Shown piece after piece: positions 25,103-34,159 of a stretch of 64,000 nt of DNA. The notes below the pieces were generated by a model. That model made no database searches, was not told the DNA's origin, and saw only the letters and a program-made list of their open reading frames with translations. This DNA comes from Gp13-AA77 sp035946575 (GTDB lineage Bacteria > Acidobacteriota > Terriglobia > UBA7540). Where the stretch lies: NCBI GenBank assembly GCA_035946575.1, contig DASYZG010000073.1:13545-77544 (forward strand). The letters are read 5' to 3'. Made by a program: the position numbers and the translations under genes. The number at the start of each line of letters is the position of its first letter. Positions within the stretch are counted from its first letter, which is position 1.

Positions 25103-26059
25103 ATGCATCGCAGAATCGCCGCCATCGCCAATCCGCAAGCCGCCCGGGGCCGCGTGGCGCGCCTCTTGCCGCAACTGGGCAGGCGTCTGCGCGCGCGCCT
25201 GGGCGAAGTCACCTTGCGAGTCACGGATTCTTCCGGACACGCGACGGAGATCGCGCGCGAGCTCATTGAAGCGGGCTTCGACCTGATCGTCGCCGTGGGC
25301 GGCGACGGCACCATCAGCGAAGTGGCCAACGGATTTCTTCGCGACGGCAACCCTCTCCGCACCGATGTCCAGCTCGGAGTACTGCCGGTCGGCACGGGGG
25401 GCGACATGCGGCGATCGCTTGGTATTCCGAGAGACGCCAATCGCGCCATCGAGATTCTGGCCGCAGGCCGGCCGCTCACCATTGACATCGGCAAGGCGAT
25501 GCTCACCGGCCGGGACGGCTCAGCCGTGCGGCGATACTTTGTGAATCTGGCGAGCTTCGGAATCGGCGGCGAGGCGGCAGCGCGCGCCGCCAATCCGTTT
25601 GCGACCCTGGGAGGAAAGGCCGGGTTTCTCTGGGCGACGTTACGGACCGTCGCGGAGTATCGAGGGCGGCGCGTGGAGATTGAACTGGACGGCAGCGGTG
25701 AGTTCCTGCCGTTCTTCATCAGCAACGTCGCGGTGGGCAACGGGCGCTATCACGGCGGAGGCATGCATCCCTGCCCGAGAGCGCTGCTCGACGACGGAGT
25801 GCTCGACGTCACCGTGATCGATTACCTGAAACCGCTCGAAGTCCTTCGCGACATCCGCGTGCTGTATTCGGACGACGTCTATCGCCTTCCGAAGGTCCAC
25901 CGGCTCGAAGCGCGCAGCCTCAAAGCGCGCGCCGATCAGCCGACGTGGGTGGAAGTCGACGGCGAGCCGCTCGGCTGCCTGCCGATCCAGATCGAGGTGC
26001 TGCCACGACGCCTGAACGTGCTGCTCAGCCCATCGAGCCCGCACTTCCGGAATTCGTAG
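25103..26059 (+). CDS. diacylglycerol kinase-family lipid kinase (YegS/DgkB-like)
   Basis: 318 residues from ATG 25103; longer upstream extensions are out of character. The kinase signature VAVGGDGTISEVANGFL is at about 60-76, and GVLPVGTGGDMRRSLGIP follows. The C-terminal half has GNGRYHGGGMHPCPRALLDDG, typical of the family. Such enzymes phosphorylate diacylglycerol or related lipids, returning them to phospholipid synthesis. It closes the lipid island and is divergent from the alkyl-DHAP synthase, so they could share the 294-bp region. Four bases separate its stop from that of the TolC gene, which is convergent. Confidence 0.9.
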   Translation: MHRRIAAIANPQAARGRVARLLPQLGRRLRARLGEVTLRVTDSSGHATEIARELIEAGFDLIVAVGGDGTISEVANGFLRDGNPLRTDVQLGVLPVGTGGDMRRSLGIPRDANRAIEILAAGRPLTIDIGKAMLTGRDGSAVRRYFVNLASFGIGGEAAARAANPFATLGGKAGFLWATLRTVAEYRGRRVEIELDGSGEFLPFFISNVAVGNGRYHGGGMHPCPRALLDDGVLDVTVIDYLKPLEVLRDIRVLYSDDVYRLPKVHRLEARSLKARADQPTWVEVDGEPLGCLPIQIEVLPRRLNVLLSPSSPHFRNS

Positions 26060-26063
26060 CCTG

Positions 26064-27731
26064 CTACGGCTGGCGCAGCGCGTTCTCAATCTGCACCTGA
26101 TGGCGCTCGAGCAGCGTGCCCGTGGCGTGGTCGACCGCCGCGAGCGCCATCTGATACCCAACCTGCGCCTGCACCAGCGCGACCTCCGCCTGCGCCAGTT
26201 CCGTCTGCGCTTCGAGAACCAGGTAGATCTGTCCCGAGCCCAGCTCGTACTTTCGCTGCTCCGACTCTTCCGTCTTCTGCGCCAGATCGCGCGCGATCTT
26301 CGCAGCCGACAGCGAGAGCTTGGCCTGCTCCAGGCTGTGCACGGCGTTCTTCACGTCCAGGTCCACGGTCTGCTCTTCACGGCGCATCTGGTAAAGGTCG
26401 TTGCGCTTCGTCACCGCGGCCTGGCCGAGCGCGGCGCGCGCCCCGCGGTTGCGAATCGGCAGGTTCAACGTGAGCCCGACGCTGTAGGTCGGATAACTGA
26501 AGTGGAATAGCTGGGACAGTGCGTCCCCAAAACCTCCCGGAATCACCACCGCCGGCGTCACCAGCGTGTTGTACTGTATGCCGCCGATGCCCGAAGAAAA
26601 ATAGATCCCCTGCAGCTCGAGGTCAGGCAAGAGCGAATTATGCGCCAGGCGGATATTCATATCGTCTGCCGCCAGCTGGTCGCGCAGGCCGGCGAACTCC
26701 GGCCGATGCTGACGCGCTTCGAGCATGGCCGTGCTTACGTCGATGCCAAAAAGCGGCTCCTGCGGCGTGGGATCCTCAACCAGGTCAAGGTCAAGGGCCG
26801 CGATGTTGGGATCGAGGTCGGCGCCGATCACCTGCCGCAAGGCGTCTTCGGCCTGCTTGAGTACGTACTCGGCCTGGATGGCGCTCACCCGCCGCTGCGC
26901 CACCTGGGATTCCGAACGGTAAATGTCGAGCGGAGGCAGGGCGCCGAGTTCGAGCGCGCGCTTGTCGTGATCATAGGTGGCTTGGGCCTGCTTCACCGAT
27001 TCCTGGGCCACGCGCAGGCTCTCGCGATCGAGCACGACGGTCCAATACTGGTTGACGGCCTGCTGAATCTGGGTGTTGATCTGCGCCTCGAAGGTGGCTT
27101 GCGACGATTGGAGGCCGCGCTGCGCGATCCGCACCGGCGCCATGTTGGGGAAGAATCCGCGATTGCGAATCAGCGGCTGGGTGACCTGCAGATTCAGCCC
27201 CGCGGTGAGAAAGGGATTGATGAAGTAGAAGGAGCTGTTCGTGTCGCCTTTGGTTCCGCTGAAGCTCACCTGAAAGTTGGTGCCGGTTTCAAAGGTCTGG
27301 CTGTAGGCGACCGTGCCGGCCTGGTTGAGCGTGTTCAGCGTCTGATTGGTGACAGGGGTCACGCCCACGCCTTGCAGCAGATTGGTCGCTTGCGCGATGC
27401 TCCGTTGATCGCTGCCGCTGGCGGTGAGGACCGGATCGAAAGGGCGGTAGGCTGCCAGCACGCTGTAACGCGCCTGGTCCACGGGCGCGCGCGCGATATG
27501 GACGTCGGTGTTGTTCAGCAGCGTCAGCCGGATAGCGTCTTCGAGCGTGAGCCGCAGCTCGCCGTCCACCACGTGATCGCGCAATGCCGATGCCGGCGGC
27601 AGCGTGCCGGGCGCGGCGATCCGCGTAGTCCGGCTGGAATCGCTCGCCGCGTGTCCGGGAATTGCGGTGCACGCGACGGCTGCAAGCAAACAGAATCGGC
27701 GCAGTTGTCGACCGAAAGCGTTGTGAAACAC
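26064..27731 (-). CDS. TolC-family outer-membrane efflux protein
   Basis: 555 residues. I chose GTG 27729-27731 because AGGGGGTG lies a few bases upstream and gives a clean signal peptide (LRRFCLLAAVACTAIPGHA). Two OEP repeats follow: LTLEDAIRLTLLNNTDVHIA, and later VGLTLNLPIRNRGARAALGQ. Both have long helical spans such as EAQTELAQAEVALVQAQVGY. TolC trimers make the outer-membrane duct for efflux. It is the last gene of the run adaptor-adaptor-adaptor-permease-TolC, separated from the permease by about 160 bp. Confidence 0.92.
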   Translation of the reverse strand: MFHNAFGRQLRRFCLLAAVACTAIPGHAASDSSRTTRIAAPGTLPPASALRDHVVDGELRLTLEDAIRLTLLNNTDVHIARAPVDQARYSVLAAYRPFDPVLTASGSDQRSIAQATNLLQGVGVTPVTNQTLNTLNQAGTVAYSQTFETGTNFQVSFSGTKGDTNSSFYFINPFLTAGLNLQVTQPLIRNRGFFPNMAPVRIAQRGLQSSQATFEAQINTQIQQAVNQYWTVVLDRESLRVAQESVKQAQATYDHDKRALELGALPPLDIYRSESQVAQRRVSAIQAEYVLKQAEDALRQVIGADLDPNIAALDLDLVEDPTPQEPLFGIDVSTAMLEARQHRPEFAGLRDQLAADDMNIRLAHNSLLPDLELQGIYFSSGIGGIQYNTLVTPAVVIPGGFGDALSQLFHFSYPTYSVGLTLNLPIRNRGARAALGQAAVTKRNDLYQMRREEQTVDLDVKNAVHSLEQAKLSLSAAKIARDLAQKTEESEQRKYELGSGQIYLVLEAQTELAQAEVALVQAQVGYQMALAAVDHATGTLLERHQVQIENALRQP

Positions 27732-27893
27732 GTGACACCCCCTGGAAAGCGGAAGCCAGCAGTCACACGCCGCCCTGCCAGTTCCCACAACCGATCCGCC
27801 AGCACCGCGGAGCTGCGACTCTAAATTCTGAATCCCGGATTCTGACTCCGGTCTGCGAATTTCCCGACTCGCCACTTGTCATTTGCCACTGCT

Positions 27894-29183
27894 CTACTCA
27901 TACCGGATCGCCTCGACGGGATCGAGCCGAGCGGCCTTGACCGCGGGATACGTCCCGAAGATCAGGCCCACGGAAACTGAGACGAGAAAGGCCAGCAGGA
28001 TCGAACTCGCGGTAACAATCGTCGACCAACCGGCGAGCCAGGCGATCAGTCTCGAGATGCCGAAGCCGAACCCGATACCCAATAAGCCGCCCGCGAAGGA
28101 GATCATGACCGCCTCGAGCACAAACTGGCGCACGATATCGCCGCGTCGCGCGCCCACTGCGCGGCGCACGCCGATCTCGCGCGTTCGCTCAAGGATGCTG
28201 GCCAGCATGATGTTCATGATGCCGATGCCGCCCACGAGCAGCGAAATCGAAGCGATCGCCACCATCACCACGCTGAACAATCGCTCGGTGCGCTGCTGCT
28301 CGGCAAGTAGTTCCGCGGGTACAATCACGCTGAAGTCGCCGGCATGATGATGGGAAGTATTGAGAATTCCGCGCACCACCGTGGCGGCTTCCAGGCTGTC
28401 AGCCGCGGGATCGAGATGCAGGTAGATGCCGTCGATCTCGTCGCGCATCGACGAGTAGTTGTCCTCAAGACGAAAAATCGCGGCATTGAGCGGAACGTAA
28501 ATCAGGTTGTTCAAGTCTTCATTGGGCAGGCCCGAGGCGTCGGAGCCTGCAGTCAGTTGCGGTCCCACCACACCTACCACGTGGAACCACTGCTCGTTCA
28601 CCTTCACGTAGCGCCCGATCACGTCGCCGGGGCCAAACAACGAGTTTTTCGCGGCTTCTCCCAGCACGCAGACCGGGGCACCGCGCGCCGTCTCGCCGGA
28701 GTCGAAGAAGCGTCCTTGCGTCAATGCCAGTCCCGCGATCTGGCGATAACCGGGCTCGACGCCGAAGACTTCGGGCATCTGTCCCTGCGGTTTCGGGATC
28801 ATCTTCGAGGGCGCGAAGTGCTTGCGCGGCGTGGAGGCGGCGATGCCGCTGACATTCGACTGGATGACGCGGAAGTCCTGAAACGTCAGGCCGGGCGACA
28901 GCTTCCGGATCTTCTGGTGCTGCTGGTCGTCGGTGGTTTCCTTGGCCTCGACAATAAGGTTGCGGACGCCGAGTTGCTCGATGAAGGCCAGGACCTTCTG
29001 CTGCGCGCCGGCGCCGATCGAAAGCATCGCCAGCACCGCCGCCACACCGAAGATCATGCCCAGCATGGTGAGCAAGGAGCGGAGCTTGCGGACCAGCAGA
29101 TTGTCGAGACCGAGCCGCAGGTCGGGAAGCAATTGACTGAAGGCGCGCCGCTCGGCGTTGACGGCCTCAGCCATTGAACTCAT
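27894..29183 (-). CDS. ABC transporter permease, MacB/FtsX type
   Basis: 429 residues. The first helix is about 35-60 (LLTMLGMIFGVAAVLAMLSI), preceding a large periplasmic domain, then three helices at the C-terminus (LLVGGIGIMNIMLASILERT; EAVMISFAGGLLGIGFGFGI). ERTREIGVRRAVGARRGDI is the conserved cytoplasmic loop of this family. It ends ARLDPVEAIRYE, the family's usual tail. It lacks the ATPase domain of MacB itself. It overlaps the adaptor gene by four bases (ATGA). The region contains no ABC ATPase gene, so the energiser must lie elsewhere in the genome. Confidence 0.93.
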   Translation of the reverse strand: MSSMAEAVNAERRAFSQLLPDLRLGLDNLLVRKLRSLLTMLGMIFGVAAVLAMLSIGAGAQQKVLAFIEQLGVRNLIVEAKETTDDQQHQKIRKLSPGLTFQDFRVIQSNVSGIAASTPRKHFAPSKMIPKPQGQMPEVFGVEPGYRQIAGLALTQGRFFDSGETARGAPVCVLGEAAKNSLFGPGDVIGRYVKVNEQWFHVVGVVGPQLTAGSDASGLPNEDLNNLIYVPLNAAIFRLEDNYSSMRDEIDGIYLHLDPAADSLEAATVVRGILNTSHHHAGDFSVIVPAELLAEQQRTERLFSVVMVAIASISLLVGGIGIMNIMLASILERTREIGVRRAVGARRGDIVRQFVLEAVMISFAGGLLGIGFGFGISRLIAWLAGWSTIVTASSILLAFLVSVSVGLIFGTYPAVKAARLDPVEAIRYE

Positions 29184-30496
29184 CGCGCGCCTCCCGGCAG
29201 GCTGAGCGCGCCTGCCGCCGGCTTTCCCAACGCGCCCTTCTCTTCAGGATTCACCAGCGCCACCACCGTGCCGTCCGCCAGACCATCGATGGCGGCCTGA
29301 CTTTCGTTCACCGCGCGCACGTGGACATCGTGCGCCACGAAACCGTTTCCGCTCTTAACGTAGACGATCGCCTTGCCCGCCTTGCGCAGCACAGCCTGGC
29401 GCGGCACCAGCAGCGCGTCCTTGAGCTGGCCGCTCAGGATCGTGAGTCGCGCGGTGAACCCCGGGCGCAGCCGCGGGTCGGCATGAACAAGCTCGAACGT
29501 GGCATTGAAGTTCTGCCCGGAGTCATTCGACCAGAAATCCTCGCTGGTTGCGGTTGCGGCCACGCCCTGCACCGCGGCGTGCAATTCGACGCCCGGCAGC
29601 GCGTCCACGCGCACCGTGACTTGCTGACCCGTTTTCAGGTTCGACCGGTCGGCCTCAGTGATCTTGGCGGAAAGTTCCATGTCGCCGGTGGCAAGCACTT
29701 CGGCGATGATGTTGCCGGGATACACCTGGTCGCCGTCGCGGTAATCCGGAATGGTCATCCCACTGAAGAAAAATCCGCCCGACGCGCGCTCGTTCCCGCG
29801 CACGCGTATGAACCCGGCCAGCGGCGAGCGTACTTTCATGCTTTCGATATTGCGCTGAGCTTCCTCGATGGCAAGCTGCGCCTTGTGGCGCTTCTCGCCG
29901 GCCACGGCGAGAGTCGCCTGGCCTGACGCGGCATGGGATTCCGCATCCTGCTCGAGCTGCGCCAGAACCCGCTTGGCCTCGTCCAGCTTAAGGAGATTCT
30001 TCCGGGCGTCGATGGCACTCACCAGCTCGTTGCGGCTGACGTCCAATTCGGCCTGGCGCACATCGAAGCGCGCCTTGAGCAGCGCCACCTGGTCCTGCGC
30101 GGCTTGAACATCGGTGTCGTCCCTGGCCTTGGTAATTTCCTGCTCGGCCTGGGCGACGTCGGTGCGGGCCTGGGCCAGGTTGTACTCCTGCTCGCTCGGA
30201 TCAAATTCCATGACCACGTCGCCGGCGTTGACGTGCGTGCCCGAAGACAGCAAGTGCAGGATCTGCAGCGTTCCGCCGCCAATCGGCGGCGCGACCAGCA
30301 TCACGCTGCGCTTGGCGCGCAGTTCCCCGGTCGCGTAAGCGTTCAGGTCCAGGTTGCCGCGACGGACTGCGGCCACCGGAACCTCGGGAGGCCGGTTCGC
30401 CACCGCCACGTTCCGCAGCGAGACGCGCCCTGCGACCACCGCAGCCGCGATTACCATGGCGATGATGAGCCAGCGGACTGTTCGTCCAAGACGCAT
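29180..30496 (-). CDS. HlyD/MacA-type adaptor C
   Basis: 438 residues. N-terminal membrane anchor (LIIAMVIAAAVVAGRVSLRN), then the first lipoyl half, a coiled coil of about 110 residues (AQAEQEITKARDDTDVQAAQ...), the second lipoyl half (VRSPLAGFIRVRGNERASGG) and barrel domains, ending near VVALVNPEEKGALGKPAAGA. As an adaptor it would link the ABC permease to TolC. Its stop overlaps the permease start by four bases, so it is the most likely direct partner of that permease. Confidence 0.9.
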   Translation of the reverse strand: MRLGRTVRWLIIAMVIAAAVVAGRVSLRNVAVANRPPEVPVAAVRRGNLDLNAYATGELRAKRSVMLVAPPIGGGTLQILHLLSSGTHVNAGDVVMEFDPSEQEYNLAQARTDVAQAEQEITKARDDTDVQAAQDQVALLKARFDVRQAELDVSRNELVSAIDARKNLLKLDEAKRVLAQLEQDAESHAASGQATLAVAGEKRHKAQLAIEEAQRNIESMKVRSPLAGFIRVRGNERASGGFFFSGMTIPDYRDGDQVYPGNIIAEVLATGDMELSAKITEADRSNLKTGQQVTVRVDALPGVELHAAVQGVAATATSEDFWSNDSGQNFNATFELVHADPRLRPGFTARLTILSGQLKDALLVPRQAVLRKAGKAIVYVKSGNGFVAHDVHVRAVNESQAAIDGLADGTVVALVNPEEKGALGKPAAGALSLPGGAR

Positions 30497-30604
30497 GGGT
30501 CAGTGACAGTCAAACGGTGGCTTCGTGGTCAGTGGCTAGTGGCTAGAAAGCCTAAGCCATTGATTCCATGAGCCAATGACTCAATTCTCCCGGCCACTCG
30601 CCAC
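30497..30604. repeat. intergenic micro-repeat patch
   Basis: 108 bp between adaptors B and C composed of words such as ggtcagtggctagtgg, agccattga, gagccaatgactcaatt and cactcgccactcac. Same flavour as patches at 21952-22110 and 39575-39695. Confidence 0.4.
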
Positions 30605-31861
30605 TCACTTGGCCTCCGTCGGATCCTTCAGCGCCACGCGATCGCCGGGATTGAGGCCCTCGGAAATCAGCAGCGCAGTTTCGCTGCGCCGCCCGACCTC
30701 GACGGGACGCTCGTCGAAATGCGACCCGCGCAGCACGTAGGCGACGCTCTCACCCGCCTTCTGGAACACCGCCTCAGGCGGAACCAGCACGGCGTTCGGA
30801 AGGCGATCCACGGCCACGCGAGCCGTGGCATTGATGCCCGGCCGCAGCCTGTCGTCGAACTGAGCGAGCGCGATCCCGACCTCGAAGTTCCTCGAAAAAG
30901 GCCAGCCGCTGCTGAAGTCCACTGTCGCCAGCGTGCTGATCTCCACCAAATGCCCGTTAAAGTCGCGATCGGGAATGGCATCCACGTGGATCGAGGCTGT
31001 TTGGCCTCGTGCGATGCGGGCGCGATCGGTTTCGTCGACGCGAACGTCGAGCCGCAGCGTCTTGAGATCGGGAATTTCCAGGATGCCGGCGCCCGGCCAG
31101 GCCCGGTCCCCTTCCTTGAACTCCTGACCGCCGCCGAAGAAATTCCCCGACCGGTAATTGGTCAGCACGGTAACGACGCCATCGAGCGGAGAGCGCAGAG
31201 TCAGCGCCGCGATGCGGTGCTCCGCCAAATGGACGTCGTAAAGAGCCTTGTTGTACTTCTCCTTCTTGCCCTCGAGATCCGCGGCGGCGCTATTCTGATC
31301 CGATTTGAGCTTCTGGTCGGCCTGGTCGCGCTTGCTTTGGGCATCGGTAACCGCGAGCTTGGCCTCCTCGCCCTCGATCCTGGAGACGATCTCACCCTTG
31401 CTGGCATCCAGCTTGGCGGATTCGACGTCGTAGCCGGCCTTCAGCAGGTCGGTGCGATCCTGCTCCTGAGTAATGGTCGCCTGCGCCTTTGTCTGGCCGA
31501 TGTCGGCCTCGGCGGACCTGAGCGCGGATTTGTCCTGCGCGAGTTCCTGCTGGAGCTTGGTGGTATCGAATTGCACCACCACGTCGCCTTTCTTCACGCG
31601 GGCCCCGGTGTGAACGAGGTGCAAAATCTGCAGATCTTCGGCGTTGGCCGGGGCATTTACAGATACTGACCGGAGAGCCTTCAGCCGGCCGCGCAGTTCG
31701 AGATAGTCCACAAACTCACCGCGCCGGACCTCGGCCGTGGGTACCGGCGGCCGGAAGTCAGCCAGCCGAACCGCCGCGAAGGCCCCACTCGCGAGGACCA
31801 GAGCTCCCAAGCTCGTTAGCAGCCAGCGATGACGCGGCCAGATGGATCGAAGTCTCTCCAT
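30605..31861 (-). CDS. HlyD/MacA-type adaptor B
   Basis: 418 residues starting at ATG 31859-31861. N-terminal anchor (LLTSLGALVLASGAFAAVRL), lipoyl/coiled-coil/lipoyl arrangement (LQILHLVHTGARVKKGDVVV; LRSPLDGVVTVLTNYRSGNF), beta-barrel, and a C-terminal LNPGDRVALKDPTEAK. It resembles adaptor C but is clearly different in sequence, so this is an old duplication rather than a recent one. It could form mixed adaptor rings, or act with a different pump encoded elsewhere. Confidence 0.9.
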   Translation of the reverse strand: MERLRSIWPRHRWLLTSLGALVLASGAFAAVRLADFRPPVPTAEVRRGEFVDYLELRGRLKALRSVSVNAPANAEDLQILHLVHTGARVKKGDVVVQFDTTKLQQELAQDKSALRSAEADIGQTKAQATITQEQDRTDLLKAGYDVESAKLDASKGEIVSRIEGEEAKLAVTDAQSKRDQADQKLKSDQNSAAADLEGKKEKYNKALYDVHLAEHRIAALTLRSPLDGVVTVLTNYRSGNFFGGGQEFKEGDRAWPGAGILEIPDLKTLRLDVRVDETDRARIARGQTASIHVDAIPDRDFNGHLVEISTLATVDFSSGWPFSRNFEVGIALAQFDDRLRPGINATARVAVDRLPNAVLVPPEAVFQKAGESVAYVLRGSHFDERPVEVGRRSETALLISEGLNPGDRVALKDPTEAK

Positions 31862-31917
31862 GGCTGAAATTGAGACCGGACTACCGGAACAACTTGCGGC
31901 AAGAGGAAGTAAGTCTA

Positions 31918-31998
31918 TTTGTTTTCAGCAACATCGTGGGACTTACCCGCGCTCCCTAGCCCCGGTCCTTTGTTTTCAATAACATCGTGGGACTTACC
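31918..31998. repeat. two 30-bp direct repeats upstream of adaptor B
   Basis: TTTGTTTTCA-GC-AACATCGTG... at 31918-31947 and the same with AT in place of GC at 31969-31998; 28 of 30 bases match, with 21 bp between them. They lie about 60-140 bp upstream of adaptor B. On the minus strand each reads GGTAAGTCCCACGATGTT..., which might be a regulator site or the remains of a repeat family. Confidence 0.6.
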
Positions 31999-32076
31999 TT
32001 CATTTTCAATTTTCCAGATACCAGTTTTTGACCGAATTTCAATCTCGAGATATAACTCAAGATACGTTTCAATGAC

Positions 32077-33405
32077 TTATGCCTTCCCTCGCGCCACCAC
32101 GTCATTCTGTTTCAAGCCGGATACGACCACTGTTTCCAGATCGCTCTCCGCCCCGATCCGGATGGCGCGCTTCTCAAAACCCAAGCCGGACTTCACCCAG
32201 GCGTAGGCCGTACCACCGGCGTCCACGAGGACGCTGTCGCGGGGTACGACCAGGGCGCCGGGCACGCGGGCGATCTCGACGTCCACGGCGGCGGAAAGGT
32301 CGGGTGTCAGTCTCGGTTCGCTACCCTCGATGCGCCAGGTCGCGGTGAAGGTCCTGACCTTGTCCGAGAACTCGCTGGTCTCACCGACGGGCGCCAGTTC
32401 CGTCAGGTGCGCCGGAAATGACAGGTCAGGGTAGGCGTCGAGATGGACGGTGGCGCGTTCGGACGGGTTGAGTGCCAGCACGTCCTCCTGGTTCACTTTC
32501 ATCCGCACTTCCATCGCGGAAGGATCGACAACCTGCATGAAGGTGGCCCAAGGATAGACCTGATCGCCCTCCTCAACGCGCCCCATCGTGCCACCCTTCC
32601 AGATGGTGTTGAGCACCACCGTACCCGCGATCGGCGAAAGCACGCGCATCCGCTGCTGGTTGTCCTGGGCGTGAGTCATGATCTCCCGGGCGCGGTCGCG
32701 CTGAATCTCGAGATCGTGAATGTCGGCCTGGGCGGCCCGCCGCTTCAGGTCGAACGTGGTGCGCAACTGTTTCAGATTGGCCTGCGCCTCGGCAAGCGCC
32801 TCCTGATTCTTCTCGGCATCGATGCGGGAGAGGATTTCGTTCTTCTGCATATCGAGCCGGGCCTTCTCGAGAGCGTCCTGGGCCTGCTGCAATTCGGCCT
32901 CATCTTTGGCCCGCGCCGCGGCCTCGTCCGCCTGCTTATGGGCGATCTGGTCCAGCAGGTCCTTGTACTCCGCCTGCTTGTCAAGAAAGGCCTTCACCTG
33001 CGGCTGATCGTCGAACTCAACCAGCAGGTCGCCCTGGTGGACTTTGGTGCCCGCCGGGGCCAGTTTGGTGATCGTCAACTGCTCGATGGTGCTGCCGGCG
33101 ATCCGGGGCGCGCCGATCGAGATCGACTGCACTGCCGCTACCGTCCCCGAAAAGCGCAGCGTGCTGACGAAGTCTTTGCGGACAACGATGGCAGTGCGGA
33201 CGGTGGCGCTCGCGGGCGAAGCCACGCGGGAGCGCCACAGCAACAGGGCGCCGGCGGCACTGAGAACAACAACGGCCAGGATCAGGATGACGGTCCTGGA
33301 AGTGTGGTTGGGTTGGAGTTGTGGAGGCTCAGGCTCAGGAGGCGGTGGCGCGACTCGAACCTCACGCTCGAGCTCCGCTTCTGTGATTACGCGATTGTGG
33401 ACCAG
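32077..33405 (-). CDS. HlyD/MacA-type adaptor A with no conventional start codon before its membrane anchor
   Basis: The protein has the usual adaptor layout: membrane anchor (RTVILILAVVVLSAAGALLL), first lipoyl half, long coiled coil (EYKDLLDQIAHKQADEAAAR...), second lipoyl half (VLSPIAGTVVLNTIWKGGTM) and barrel. The in-frame stop upstream is at 33412-33414. Between it and the anchor there is no ATG, GTG or TTG; the first TTG (33241-33243) lies at the end of the anchor. I used CTG 33403-33405; ATT at 33409-33411, behind GGAGGGGG, is equally possible. Otherwise a start mutation has damaged the gene, or translation begins at the TTG without the anchor. Confidence 0.75.
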   Translation of the reverse strand: MVHNRVITEAELEREVRVAPPPPEPEPPQLQPNHTSRTVILILAVVVLSAAGALLLWRSRVASPASATVRTAIVVRKDFVSTLRFSGTVAAVQSISIGAPRIAGSTIEQLTITKLAPAGTKVHQGDLLVEFDDQPQVKAFLDKQAEYKDLLDQIAHKQADEAAARAKDEAELQQAQDALEKARLDMQKNEILSRIDAEKNQEALAEAQANLKQLRTTFDLKRRAAQADIHDLEIQRDRAREIMTHAQDNQQRMRVLSPIAGTVVLNTIWKGGTMGRVEEGDQVYPWATFMQVVDPSAMEVRMKVNQEDVLALNPSERATVHLDAYPDLSFPAHLTELAPVGETSEFSDKVRTFTATWRIEGSEPRLTPDLSAAVDVEIARVPGALVVPRDSVLVDAGGTAYAWVKSGLGFEKRAIRIGAESDLETVVVSGLKQNDVVARGKA

Positions 33406-33461
33406 GCTAATTCAGTCCCCCTCCCGCCACCGTGCCCTTCCCGGCAGCGCTACCCGAATAT

Positions 33462-33474
33462 GGTTATCATAACC
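33462..33474. promoter_or_regulatory. GGTTATCATAACC palindrome upstream of the adaptor operon
   Basis: Perfect 13-bp palindrome GGTTAT-C-ATAACC, about 55 bp upstream of the apparent start of adaptor A. Its size and place suggest an operator of a dimeric regulator, which I cannot identify. Confidence 0.45.
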
Positions 33475-33852
33475 CCGCGCTCGCGTATTTGGACTGTATT
33501 CGTGTGCAAAAGGTTAGCCGAAGTCAGGAGGGGCGCTTGGCAGTGCGGTTGTGCTTTGACGGTTGTCCTGTCGGATTCCTTCCCGCACATTTGGGAATCC
33601 CCGTCCTGAAGTGCTCCTTGCTTATTTCCTTATGGCCTGCGCTGACGAATTCGCGAAGGGCGCTCCGAGCGTCAAATGACGCCACTGCGCGCCCGCTCAT
33701 CGATTTGTGGGCGAGAGATTCGTCCGATACGACTGCCTACAGTTAACAGTCGACAGTCAACAGTGAACTCTCGGGTCGGGTTCTACGCTTCTCGGGCAGG
33801 ATGTTGGCCCCACTTCGGTTTGGCCCCTTGTTCATGGGGCTTATTGAGCTTC

Positions 33853-33955
33853 GCAGATTATTGGACAGGGCCTGGCTGTAACGAGGGCGTCCCGCCCGCG
33901 ACTGGCGCGCCTGGGACAGGCGCGCTACAGCGACGGCCTCGTTCAATAATTCTGC
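33853..33955. repeat. nested inverted repeat containing a GTAG-headed palindrome
   Basis: Outer arms GCAGATTATTG (33853-33863) and CAATAATTCTGC (33944-33955), then AACGAGG (33880-33886) with CCTCGTT (33937-33943). Inside, on the minus strand, GTAGCGCGCCTG-TC-CCAGGC (from 33928) is a REP-like unit. The whole 100-bp unit looks like a small palindromic mobile or REP-type repeat. Confidence 0.6.
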
Positions 33956-34159
33956 AAACCTCAACAGGGCGAGTTTTCAAAACCTCGGCCTTTGACTGGT
34001 CGATCGCCAAGGTTGGCGCCAACCGTGACCGCGCTCGAAGTCACCGCGCCCCGGCCGTCACATACATGTGTGAGTCGTATCACAATCGAAAATAGTGTAC
34101 AGGTTATAGCATTGCTTAGAACTCAGTCTGAGCCTGAGAACGCTCAGGGAAGGGAAACA

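Larger units (their letters stand above)
33412..34159. other. long intergenic stretch with REP-like element
   Basis: 748 bp without a supported gene. It contains the palindrome at 33462-33474, a short patch built on cagttaacagtcgacagtcaacagtgaa words (33740-33768), and the nested inverted repeat at 33853-33955. I see no other structure. Confidence 0.5.

Noticed and set aside
26640..27824. Plus-strand frame opposite the TolC gene
   Set aside because: Composition is that of an antisense frame and the TolC assignment on the minus strand is secure.
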